Below, piece after piece: positions 6,481 through 14,522 of a stretch of DNA of 64,000 nucleotides. Under the pieces are notes generated by a model. It was given only the letters and a program-made list of their open reading frames with translations. It was not told where the DNA came from and made no database searches. This stretch comes from Nesterenkonia populi (lineage in GTDB: Bacteria; Actinomycetota; Actinomycetes; Actinomycetales; Micrococcaceae): assembly GCF_007994735.1 (NCBI RefSeq), contig NZ_VOIL01000001.1, positions 1,984,001 to 2,048,000 on the forward strand. Reading direction: 5' to 3'. A program made the position numbers and the translations under genes. The first letter of the stretch is position 1. Every line of letters starts with the position of its first letter.

Positions 6481-6668
6481 GGCAGCAACAGTAGCCGCGC
6501 TTGATGCACCGCCACAGCCCCTGCACGTACCTCACAGTCCGCCCGGACCCCTCTCAGGGAGTTCTTGGAGAGCCTCATCCGCTGTGGCTGGAAACGATGG
6601 CTCACTCTCGAGTATCCCAGAATGTCCAGCCATTCCCCTGGGGTTCCGCAATCACTACAGTGAGGTCT

Positions 6669-7673
6669 ATGAGCTTTCGTGGCGCAGTGATTGAGCAGGA
6701 GACCGAGAAGGGGAAGATCCTTCAGCACAGTGCGGGAATCCGGGATCTGGAGGACGAGTTCCTCGCCGACAATCCGGTGACCCTGGATGTGAGCCACTCC
6801 GGGATCAACTACAAGGATGGGCTCGCGCTCTCCGGCAAGCCCGGCGTCGTCCGCGCCTCTCCTCTCATTCCGGGGATCGACGTCGTCGGCACTGTTTCCT
6901 CTTCAGAGAACGACCGCTGGGCGCCCGGGGACACGGTGATCCTCACCGGATCAGGGCTTGGGGAGACCGAGCACGGTGGGCTCGCCGAGCGCGCCCGGGT
7001 CCCTGCCGAGAATCTCGTCCGTGTGCCCGAGAGCCTCGGGGCCGAGCGTGCCGCAGCCATCGGCACTGCCGGACTGACTGCCATGCTCTGCGTGCTCGCC
7101 CTCGAAGACGGCGGCATCACGCCAGAATCCGGGGACATCGTCGTCACGGGTGCCGCAGGCGGGGTCGGCTCCGTCGCCATCGCCATCCTCAACCAGCTCG
7201 GCTACCGGGTGACCGCCGTCAGCGGACGGGTCGACCAGCAGGGCGACTACCTACGGCACCTCGGGGCATCCGACATCATCCATCGGGATGAGTTCGCCGA
7301 GGCCGGCAAACCGCTGCAGAAGGTCCGGTGGGCGGGCGCTGTGGACAGTGTCGGCTCCGCTCCCCTGGCCAACGTCATCGCCCAGACCTCCGAAGAGGGC
7401 GTCGTCGCAGCCTGCGGGCTCGCCGCCGGCACGGACCTCCCCAGCAGCGTCATGCCGTTCATCCTCCGCGGGGTCACCCTCCGGGGCATCAACTCCGTCA
7501 CCCAGCCCGCCTCCGTCCGTGAACGGGCCTGGGAGCGCCTCGCGGCAGACCTGCCGATTGAGCTGCTCGACGAGCTGACGGAAATCATCACCCTCGACGA
7601 GGTCTTCGTCCAGGCCGAGAAGATCCTCGCCGGTCACGTGAGGGGCCGTACCGTGGTCCGCCTCAGCGAGTGA
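6669..7673 (+). CDS. YhdH/AcuI-family NADPH oxidoreductase (acrylyl-CoA reductase type)
   Basis: 334 aa from ATG 6669 (GTGAGG just upstream; a longer frame from 6501 has no family homology). Zinc-free MDR fold: N-terminal catalytic part with SGINYKDGLALSG and PGIDVVGTV, and a Rossmann segment VTGAAGGVGSVAIAILNQLGY that binds NADPH. IGTAGLTAML is also typical of the YhdH/YhfP group, whose members AcuI and YhdH reduce acryloyl-CoA to propionyl-CoA. Substrate here is not proven. Its last 11 bp overlap the convergent LysR gene. It stands alone and may detoxify acrylyl-CoA or small enones. Confidence 0.8.
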   Translation: MSFRGAVIEQETEKGKILQHSAGIRDLEDEFLADNPVTLDVSHSGINYKDGLALSGKPGVVRASPLIPGIDVVGTVSSSENDRWAPGDTVILTGSGLGETEHGGLAERARVPAENLVRVPESLGAERAAAIGTAGLTAMLCVLALEDGGITPESGDIVVTGAAGGVGSVAIAILNQLGYRVTAVSGRVDQQGDYLRHLGASDIIHRDEFAEAGKPLQKVRWAGAVDSVGSAPLANVIAQTSEEGVVAACGLAAGTDLPSSVMPFILRGVTLRGINSVTQPASVRERAWERLAADLPIELLDELTEIITLDEVFVQAEKILAGHVRGRTVVRLSE

Positions 7674-8514
7674 ACAGCCCGCCCAGCAGGTCCGCCAGCT
7701 CCCCCACCAAGGCGCTTGCGCCCCGCGCCGGCCAGAGCAGCGAGACATCCGAACAGGGCTCTCCCTCCACGGGAAGGTAGCGCAGGCCCTCCGGGCGGTG
7801 CTGCTGAGCGGTGGCCGTCGTCGTGACACCGATCCCGCGGCCGCCGGCGACCGCGTCCAGCCACGAGTCCGTGGAGTCCACCGTGAGAGCCGGCGGCGGC
7901 GCCGCATGCTCGCCCCACGCCCGCGCGATCGGCACATCGGAGACGGAGCTCACCACCAGCGGACGGCCTGCGAACTCCTCCTGACGGACGCTCTCCCGGT
8001 CAGCCCACACGTCATCGTCCGCGACCGCCACCACCAGGGGCTCACGGCCCAGCTCCCGGAGGGAGAAGCGAGAGCCCTCCGGCACCGAGCGGACCACGGC
8101 GGCGTCGACCAGCCCCTCCCCCAGCCCCGCAGTCGGCGCCCGACCGTGCAGCAGCACCAGATCAGTGCCGGGGTGCTCCCGCCGCCACAGGCGCTGAAGC
8201 TGAGCAGTGTGCCGTCCAGCCACCGTGGACACGTATCCCAGGCGGAGCTGCACCGCGCCCCGAGCGGTCTGCTCGGTGGCCGCAGCGAGCTGCAGCAGAC
8301 TGCGGACCTGGGGCAGCACCCTTCGGCCCTCCTCGGTCAGCACCGCCTGGCGGGGCAGCCTCCGGACCAGCTGCACCTGCCACGCCGCCTCAAGGGACCG
8401 CAGCCTCCGCGAAGCCTGGGCCTGAGAGATGCCAAGCACGATCGCTGCGTCCGTCAGCGTGCCCTCATCCGCAATAGCGGCGAGACACTGCGCATGTCGC
8501 AGATCCCATTCCAT
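7663..8514 (-). CDS. LysR-family transcriptional regulator
   Basis: 283 aa from ATG 8514. Standard winged HTH at residues ~3-60 (CLAAIADEGTLTDAAIVLGISQAQASRRLRSLE), then the effector-binding region starting VQLRLGYVST. It is divergent from an EamA transporter with only 69 bp between starts, the classic arrangement for a LysR protein regulating its neighbour and itself. An inverted repeat ATACG-N5-CGTAT (8513-8527), a T-N11-A type LysR box, overlaps its own start codon and would allow autorepression. The effector is unknown. Confidence 0.85.
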   Translation of the reverse strand: MEWDLRHAQCLAAIADEGTLTDAAIVLGISQAQASRRLRSLEAAWQVQLVRRLPRQAVLTEEGRRVLPQVRSLLQLAAATEQTARGAVQLRLGYVSTVAGRHTAQLQRLWRREHPGTDLVLLHGRAPTAGLGEGLVDAAVVRSVPEGSRFSLRELGREPLVVAVADDDVWADRESVRQEEFAGRPLVVSSVSDVPIARAWGEHAAPPPALTVDSTDSWLDAVAGGRGIGVTTTATAQQHRPEGLRYLPVEGEPCSDVSLLWPARGASALVGELADLLGGLFTR

Positions 8515-8527
8515 ACGTTCAGCGTAT
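8513..8527. promoter_or_regulatory. LysR-type box between lysR and eamA
   Basis: ATACG-TTCAG-CGTAT, a 15-bp perfect inverted repeat overlapping the LysR start codon and lying 57 bp before the transporter start. This is the expected place for LysR binding. Confidence 0.45.
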
Positions 8528-8583
8528 AGGGCGTACCCTCCATACATTTTGTGCAAGCAGACTCAGGGCCCAACAATCCTCGT

Positions 8584-9492
8584 ATGACCAGCAGACTCGA
8601 AGGGCATCCCGCCCGCGGCTTCGCTCTGATCGGGACAAGCGCGGCCAGCACGCAGGCCGGTGCAGCCATCGGCTCTCTGGCCTTCCCCACGCTGACCCCA
8701 CTGGGAGTCGTTGCGGCCCGCCAGGTAGTCGCTGCGCTGGTCCTGAACACCGTGGCGCGGCCGCGGCTGCACCGGCTGACCCGGACCCAGTGGTGGCCCA
8801 TCGCCCTGCTGGCGCTCTTCTTCGCCGGAATGAACACCGCGCTCTACACGGCCGTAGATCGGATCGGACTGGGCATGGCGGTGACCATCGAGTTCCTCGG
8901 GCCGCTCGCGGTGGCCCTTGGCGCCTCCCGCAAGGCCCGCGACGTCGGCTGCGCGGCCATCGCCCTGCTCGGAGTCATCCTGCTGACCCGCCCGAATCCC
9001 ACCAGCGACTTCCTGGGCCTGGGGATCGCCCTGTTCGCCGCGGTCTGCTGGGCCGGATACATCCTCACGAACCGGGTGGTGGGCCAGCGGGTGCCAGGAC
9101 TGACCGGAACCGCCGCGGCGACCATCCTCTCCTCCATCATGACGGTGCCTTTCGCCATCGGAATCGTCATCAGTGTGCAGCCGCCGGTGGAGGCCTACCT
9201 TTTCGCGGCGGCTGCCGGGCTGCTGAGCACTGCGGTCCCCTACTCCCTGGACCTCATCGTGCTGCGGCACATCAGTCCGCTGGTGTTCGGGCTGGGAATG
9301 TCGCTGAACCCGCTGTTCGCCGCGCTGATCGGGGCGGCCTTCCTCGCGGAGGACCTGCCGCTGATCGCCTGGGCCGGGATCAGCCTGGTGGTGGCCGCCA
9401 ATGCGCTGATCATGCTGAGCATGCACCCGCCCCGCCTGCTGCGTCGTCGTCGCCCTATGGACCTGCAGGAGGGCGGCAGCACCCTGCGCTGA
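8584..9492 (+). CDS. EamA/RhtA-family DMT exporter
   Basis: 302 aa from ATG 8584. Ten predicted membrane helices arranged as two EamA repeats; diagnostic stretches are GVVAARQVVAALVL, AVTIEFLGPLAVAL and PLVFGLGMSLNPLFAALIGAAFLAEDL, which match the RhtA (threonine/homoserine exporter) branch of the drug/metabolite superfamily. It probably exports amino acids or related metabolites from the cytoplasm. The adjacent divergent LysR gene likely controls it. The C-terminus has a basic cytoplasmic tail (RLLRRRRPM). Confidence 0.8.
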   Translation: MTSRLEGHPARGFALIGTSAASTQAGAAIGSLAFPTLTPLGVVAARQVVAALVLNTVARPRLHRLTRTQWWPIALLALFFAGMNTALYTAVDRIGLGMAVTIEFLGPLAVALGASRKARDVGCAAIALLGVILLTRPNPTSDFLGLGIALFAAVCWAGYILTNRVVGQRVPGLTGTAAATILSSIMTVPFAIGIVISVQPPVEAYLFAAAAGLLSTAVPYSLDLIVLRHISPLVFGLGMSLNPLFAALIGAAFLAEDLPLIAWAGISLVVAANALIMLSMHPPRLLRRRRPMDLQEGGSTLR

Positions 9493-9531
9493 CCTGCCCC
9501 GAGCACGACGGACGGGTGTAGCCTCCTGAGC

Positions 9532-10524
9532 ATGGATACACGCACCCTCGGACGGACCGGACGCAGCGTCTCTGCGATCGCATTGGGCACCTGGCAGATC
9601 GGCGGAGACTGGGGCGATGTGACCGACGCCGCCGCGCTGGCCGTGCTCGACGCCGCCGCGGAGTCCGGCGTCACGTTCTTCGACACCGCTGACGTGTACG
9701 GGGACGGCCGCAGCGAGCAGCGCATCGGCCAGTGGCTGGAGGCGAACCCGGACTGGGGCGGCACCGTGGCCACCAAGATGATCCGCCGGGCCCCGGAGCC
9801 CACCCTCGAGCACGCCGTCCTGGAGAACTTCCGGGCCTGGACCGACCGCTCCCGCCGGAACCTCGGCGTGGACACTCTGGACCTGGTTCAGCTGCACTGC
9901 CCCACCGACGACGGCGTGTTCTCCAGCGACGCGGTCTACGACGCTCTCGACACCCTGGTGGAGGAGGGCGCGATCGCCTCCTACGGGGTCAGCGTGGAGA
10001 CCGTGGATCAGGCCCTCACGGCCATCGAACGCCCAAACCTCGCCACAGTGCAGATCATCCTCAACGCTTTCCGGCAGAAGCCTCTGGAGAAGGTGCTCCC
10101 TGCCGCGAAGGACGCCGGGGTGGGGATCATTGCGCGGGTGCCGCTGGCCTCCGGGCTCCTCGCAGGCCGATACAGCAAGGACACCACCTTCGCCGCCGAC
10201 GATCACAGGAGCTTCAACCGGAAGGGCGAGGCCTTCGACGTCGGCGAGACCTTCGCCGGGGTGAACTTCGAGACGGGTGTGGAGGCCGCCCGGGAGTTCA
10301 CCGAGCTCGCCCGTGATACCGGATGGCGTCCGACGACGGCAGCCCTGGGCTGGGTCGCCCAGCAGCCCGGGGTCTCCACGGTGATCCCGGGCGCCCGCAG
10401 CGCCGCCCAAGCACAGATCAACGCCGAGGCCGGCTGGATGAACGCGCTGCCGGAGAGCTTCTTCGAGGCCGTGGCGGAGCTGTACGAGCGCCGCATCAAG
10501 CCGCAGGTCCACCACCGCTGGTAG
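9532..10524 (+). CDS. aldo/keto reductase
   Basis: 330 aa. The AKR tetrad is visible: Asp and Tyr in FFDTADVYGDG, Lys in VATKM, His in LVQLHCP. GARSAAQAQINAEA near the C-terminus is the NADPH-binding end of the barrel. The start context is TAGCCT (9519-9524), 7 bases, then ATG, suggesting a leaderless transcript. Substrate cannot be deduced; the close relatives are the general stress-type AKRs of actinobacteria. Not co-directional within a recognisable operon. Confidence 0.85.
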   Translation: MDTRTLGRTGRSVSAIALGTWQIGGDWGDVTDAAALAVLDAAAESGVTFFDTADVYGDGRSEQRIGQWLEANPDWGGTVATKMIRRAPEPTLEHAVLENFRAWTDRSRRNLGVDTLDLVQLHCPTDDGVFSSDAVYDALDTLVEEGAIASYGVSVETVDQALTAIERPNLATVQIILNAFRQKPLEKVLPAAKDAGVGIIARVPLASGLLAGRYSKDTTFAADDHRSFNRKGEAFDVGETFAGVNFETGVEAAREFTELARDTGWRPTTAALGWVAQQPGVSTVIPGARSAAQAQINAEAGWMNALPESFFEAVAELYERRIKPQVHHRW

Positions 10525-10614
10525 GCCGCCGATGGCAGAGCCTGGGCCCCGCAGCCGCAAACTGTACGACTCGTACGGGCAGGTTGGCGGCGGTCGCCGC
10601 GCCGTCGTGCTTGA

Positions 10615-13335
10615 ATGGCATGCATGACGCAGACCCCGGAAACCCCAGGTGAGACCACTGCCGAGCGGACCAGCGCCCAGCTGGACGACGACAATCTGAC
10701 CCGCCAGGAGGCCGCCGAGCGCACCGCCGCGGTGAACGTCCAGTCGGTCACTGCGCACTTGGATCTCTCCGAGGTGGAGCGGCCCGGGGCCACCACCTTC
10801 CCCGTGCGAGCCGCCCTGCAGGTCACCTATGACCCGCAGGCGAGCGAGCAGACTCCGTTCCTCGACTACCTCGGCGCCTCTGTGGAGGGCCTGAGCATCA
10901 ACGGCGAGGAGCGCGACGTCGCCTCCGCCGCGGGCGGCGCGAGAATCCTGCTGGAGGGACTCACCGCCGGGGAGAACACCATCGAGGTCCGCGGCACCTC
11001 CCGCTACTCCCGCTCCGGCGAGGGACTGCACCGGTACGAAGATCCCGACGGCAGCGTCTACCTGTACAGCCAGTGCGAGTCCGCCGACGCTCGGCGGATC
11101 ATCCCGGTGTTCGACCAGCCGAGCCTGAAGGCCCGGTTCGGCTTCACCGTGACGGGCCCGGAGAGCTGGCTGCTGCGCTCCAACTCGCCTGAGACAGGCC
11201 GCGAGCCCGCCGGCGAAGGCCTGGCCGCCGTGACCTTCGCCGAGACCGCTGTGATGTCCAGCTACCTCATCGCGTTCGTCGCCGGGCCGTACCACGAGGT
11301 CACCCAGCAGTGGACCCACCCTGAGCGGGACCTTACCCTTGAGCTCACCCTGCTGGTCCGGAAGGCGATGGCAGAGCATCTTGACGCCGAGAACCTCTTC
11401 ACCATCACCAAGCAGGGCCTGGACTTCTTCCACACCGAGTTCGGCTACCCCTACCCCTGGGGCGGGGCCGAGCCCGCTGAGGACGGCAGCGCCGTCGGCA
11501 AATACGAGCAGGTCTTCGTGCCCGAGTACAACGCCGGGGCCATGGAGAACCCAGGACTGGTGGTGTTCACCGAGCGGCTGATCTTCGACACTGCCGCCAC
11601 TGAGGCCCAGCACGAGCTTCGTGCCAACGTGATCATGCACGAGATGGCGCACATGTGGTTCGGCGACCTGGTCACCATGCACTGGTGGGACGACCTGTGG
11701 CTCAAGGAGTCCTTCGCCGACTACATGGGCTCCCTCGCCGTGGACGAGGCCACCGACTTCGAGACCGCCTGGGTCGCCTTCGCCAACGGTCGCAAAGCCT
11801 GGGCGTACGTCCAGGACCAGCTGCCCACCACCCACCCGATCGTCGCGGACATCCCCGACCTGCAGGCCGCGCACCAGAACTTCGACGGGATCACCTACGC
11901 CAAGGGGGCCAGCGTGCTCAAGCAGCTGGCCGCCTACGCCGGGCGCGACGCGTTCCGGCAGGCCGCGCAGCGGTACTTCGCCCGCCACGCCTTCGGCAAC
12001 ACCGGGCTGAACGATTTCCTGAGCGTGCTTGAGGAGACCACCGGCAAGGACATGCACGCCTGGTCCGAGGCCTGGCTGCAGACCGCCGGGATCCCAGTGC
12101 TGGAGGTGGAGGTCGCTGAGGACGCTGTGAACATCCGGCAGACCGGCATCGACCCGACCACCGGCGGTCAGATCGCCCGCCCCCACGTGGTGGAGGTCGG
12201 CCTGTATGTCCTCGACGACGAGGGACGGCTCAGCCTGCACTCCTCCGCCCCGCTGGAGCTGACCGCTGACGCAGAGGGTGGGCTCACCCCAGTGCCCGGC
12301 CTGGTGGTGCCTGAGGGCCAGCCGCGCCTGATCCTGCCCAATGAGCAGGACCTCACCTACGCGAAGCTCAGCCTCGATCCCGAATCTGTGGCGGCGGCGC
12401 TGACCCTCCCGCTGAACGACCCCCTGGCCCGTGCCACCGTCTGGGCCTCCATGTGGTCCATGGTCCGCGACGGCGAACTCCCTGCACCGGAGTTCATCAA
12501 GGCCGTGTCCGAGCTCGGCCTGCAGATTCCCGAGGCGGCCGTGGTCTCCACTCTGCTGCGACAGGCCGACGCCGCCGCTCAGCGGTACACTCCGGCCGCC
12601 CACCAGCACGACGTCGAGACCCGCTTCGCCGCCCGACTGGCCGAGGCCCTCTCCCAGGAGAACGGAGGAGACGCTCAGCTGGCCGCGGCCCGCACTTTGG
12701 CCTCCCTGTCACTGCGGCACGCCTCCCAGCTGGACCTGCTCGCCGGACTGCTGGACGGCAGCGCCGTCGACTTCGGGATCAGCGGGCTGGAGGTGGACGA
12801 GCAGCTGCGCTGGGCGTTCCTGCAGGCCTTGGCGGCGCACGGCCGCGTGGAGAAGGATCAGCTGGACGCCGAGCTGGAGGCCAAGAAGACCACCCGCGGG
12901 GCGATCGCTCACCGGATGGCCCTGGCAGCCCGGCCTGGCCAGAAGATCAAGGACGCCGGCCTGCAGCAGGCGCTTACAGGCCAGGACGAGGACGGCCAGG
13001 AGCTCTCCAACGATCACCTCTCAGCGGTCATCGATGGCTTCACCGCGGACCCCCAGGGCCTCACCTCTGGCTACGAGTCCGATTATTTCGAGGCGCTGAA
13101 CGGGGTGTGGAGCTCCATGACCCTGGGCAACGCCGGGCGCGTGGTGCGAGGGCTGTTCCCGTCAGTGGAGCACTTGGAGCCGGGCCAAGCTCCTGCTGAG
13201 CACCCGGCCGTCTCCCGCACTGCAGCTTGGCTGGAGGAGAACGCGGAGGCTCCGCGGGCGCTGCGCCGACTGATCCTCGAGGAGCAGGACTCCCTGCTGC
13301 GCAGTCTGCGCGCTCAGGCGAACGTGGGCTCCTGA
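10615..13335 (+). CDS. pepN: aminopeptidase N (M1 family)
   Basis: 906 aa from ATG 10615; ATG 10624 (MTQTPE) is equally possible and neither has a clear SD. N-terminal beta domain, then the M1 exopeptidase motif GAMEN (~residue 308) and the zinc site HEMAH (~342-346) with the Glu of LKESFADY at ~365 (HEXXH-X18-E). The long helical C-terminal domain (from ~residue 530) is complete. Length is near the ~850-870 aa of typical actinobacterial PepN. It trims N-terminal residues from peptides in the cytoplasm. It is monocistronic, followed by a hairpin. Confidence 0.92.
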   Translation: MACMTQTPETPGETTAERTSAQLDDDNLTRQEAAERTAAVNVQSVTAHLDLSEVERPGATTFPVRAALQVTYDPQASEQTPFLDYLGASVEGLSINGEERDVASAAGGARILLEGLTAGENTIEVRGTSRYSRSGEGLHRYEDPDGSVYLYSQCESADARRIIPVFDQPSLKARFGFTVTGPESWLLRSNSPETGREPAGEGLAAVTFAETAVMSSYLIAFVAGPYHEVTQQWTHPERDLTLELTLLVRKAMAEHLDAENLFTITKQGLDFFHTEFGYPYPWGGAEPAEDGSAVGKYEQVFVPEYNAGAMENPGLVVFTERLIFDTAATEAQHELRANVIMHEMAHMWFGDLVTMHWWDDLWLKESFADYMGSLAVDEATDFETAWVAFANGRKAWAYVQDQLPTTHPIVADIPDLQAAHQNFDGITYAKGASVLKQLAAYAGRDAFRQAAQRYFARHAFGNTGLNDFLSVLEETTGKDMHAWSEAWLQTAGIPVLEVEVAEDAVNIRQTGIDPTTGGQIARPHVVEVGLYVLDDEGRLSLHSSAPLELTADAEGGLTPVPGLVVPEGQPRLILPNEQDLTYAKLSLDPESVAAALTLPLNDPLARATVWASMWSMVRDGELPAPEFIKAVSELGLQIPEAAVVSTLLRQADAAAQRYTPAAHQHDVETRFAARLAEALSQENGGDAQLAAARTLASLSLRHASQLDLLAGLLDGSAVDFGISGLEVDEQLRWAFLQALAAHGRVEKDQLDAELEAKKTTRGAIAHRMALAARPGQKIKDAGLQQALTGQDEDGQELSNDHLSAVIDGFTADPQGLTSGYESDYFEALNGVWSSMTLGNAGRVVRGLFPSVEHLEPGQAPAEHPAVSRTAAWLEENAEAPRALRRLILEEQDSLLRSLRAQANVGS

Positions 13336-13342
13336 CCCTGAG

Positions 13343-13375
13343 AAGCCCCGTGCACGCCGTTCATGTGCGGGGCTT
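13343..13375 (+). terminator. hairpin after pepN
   Basis: AAGCCCC...GGGGCTT with an inner GCAC/GTGC pairing, 8 bp after the pepN stop and before tatA. Confidence 0.6.
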
Positions 13376-13411
13376 ATCATGGTGGAAATCTGAGAAAGGA
13401 CCGGTGTACTC

Positions 13412-13666
13412 ATGAGCATGCCATCACCCACGATGTGGCTGATCATCCTCGCAATCGTGCTGCTGCTCTTCGGAGCTACTCGCCTGCCCAAACTCGCGAG
13501 GTCCATGGGCCAGTCCGCACGTATCTTCAAGGACGAGGTCAAGGACCTCCGCGAGGACGACCGTCCCGAAGAGAAGGCGGACGCTGAGGACCGTGAGGTC
13601 GAGGGCCGCGTGATCGACGGCGAGACCCCGCGCACTTCTGAGGCTGAGCGCAACAACCAGCGCTGA
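13412..13666 (+). CDS. tatA: Sec-independent translocase subunit TatA
   Basis: 84 aa. N-terminal membrane helix (MWLIILAIVLLLFG) followed by the FG hinge and amphipathic helix ATRLPKLARSMGQSARIFKDEV, the defining TatA layout, then a charged acidic tail. TatA forms the pore of the twin-arginine pathway that exports folded proteins. It is 4 bp upstream of tatC, so they form an operon. A GAAAGGAC site precedes the ATG. No tatB is here, as expected for many actinobacteria, where it is encoded elsewhere. Confidence 0.93.
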   Translation: MSMPSPTMWLIILAIVLLLFGATRLPKLARSMGQSARIFKDEVKDLREDDRPEEKADAEDREVEGRVIDGETPRTSEAERNNQR

Positions 13667-13670
13667 CCCT

Positions 13671-14522
13671 ATGGCTCAGCCCCCTTCCCAGGAGGAGATC
13701 CGCCAGCTGCCGGGCGCCCCTCGCAGCGGAGCCAAACGCGGACGGCGCCGCCGCGACGCTGAGGGGACCATGTCGCTGAAGGAGCACCTGCTCGAGCTCC
13801 GCAAACGTCTGGTCTATGCCGTCATCGCCGTAGTGGTGGGATCCATCGCCGGCTTCTTCGTCTACGACTGGCTCTTTGCTGCGCTCTCTGAGCCTGTGCT
13901 GACCTACGGCGAGGAGTTCGAGGACCGGCAGACGATCATTTCGTTCAATGCCGTAGGCCAACCGTTGGACATCCTGATCCGCATCTCTGTGTTCGCCGGG
14001 ATCGTGATCTCCTCACCCGTCTGGCTGTACCAGATCTGGGCGTTCATCATGCCCGGGCTGAAGAAGTCCGAGAAGCGCTACGCCATCGGCTTCATCGCCG
14101 CCTCTGTGCCGCTGTTCGTGGCCGGCATCGTGAGCGCCTACATGCTGCTCCCCCGCGCGATTCGGTTCTTCTTCGGGCTGAACCCCGAAGGCACGGCCAA
14201 CTTCATCGAGCCGGCTGTCTACTTCACCTTTGTGCTTCATCTGTTCCTGGCCTGCGGCCTGGCGATGGTGCTGCCCGTGGTCCTGGTGGGCATCAACATG
14301 ATGGGCGTCGTCTCCGGGAAGGACATTCTGAAGTCCTGGCGCTGGGTGGTCATGCTCATCGCTGTCGTCTCCGCCTTCGCTGCTCCCGGCGGTGAGGTCA
14401 TCACCATGTTCTTCATCATGGGCCCACTCTGCCTGCTCTTCGGCCTGGCGATCGGCCTGACACTGCTGCTCGACCGCCGCAGGGCCAAGAAGGAAGCCCG
14501 CCGCGAGGCTTCCCTAGCCTGA
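13671..14522 (+). CDS. tatC: Sec-independent translocase subunit TatC
   Basis: 283 aa. After a ~33-residue hydrophilic basic extension comes the TatC signature MSLKEHLLELRKRL (signal-peptide recognition, with the conserved HLLELRKR). Six membrane helices follow, with VWLYQIWAFIMPGL and a Glu-containing periplasmic loop. The C-terminus is basic and ends 9 bp inside the convergent pafBC gene. The extra N-terminal residues (13671 start) are rich in R/G/A; an internal ATG at 13770 gives the classical TatC start, so the true start is uncertain. Confidence 0.92.
   Translation: MAQPPSQEEIRQLPGAPRSGAKRGRRRRDAEGTMSLKEHLLELRKRLVYAVIAVVVGSIAGFFVYDWLFAALSEPVLTYGEEFEDRQTIISFNAVGQPLDILIRISVFAGIVISSPVWLYQIWAFIMPGLKKSEKRYAIGFIAASVPLFVAGIVSAYMLLPRAIRFFFGLNPEGTANFIEPAVYFTFVLHLFLACGLAMVLPVVLVGINMMGVVSGKDILKSWRWVVMLIAVVSAFAAPGGEVITMFFIMGPLCLLFGLAIGLTLLLDRRRAKKEARREASLA

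Noticed and set aside
8563..12609. 1348-aa open frame on the minus strand across pepN, aldo/keto reductase and EamA genes
   Set aside because: High-GC antisense shadow of three real genes; no domain recognised and low-complexity Gly/Val/His-rich sequence.
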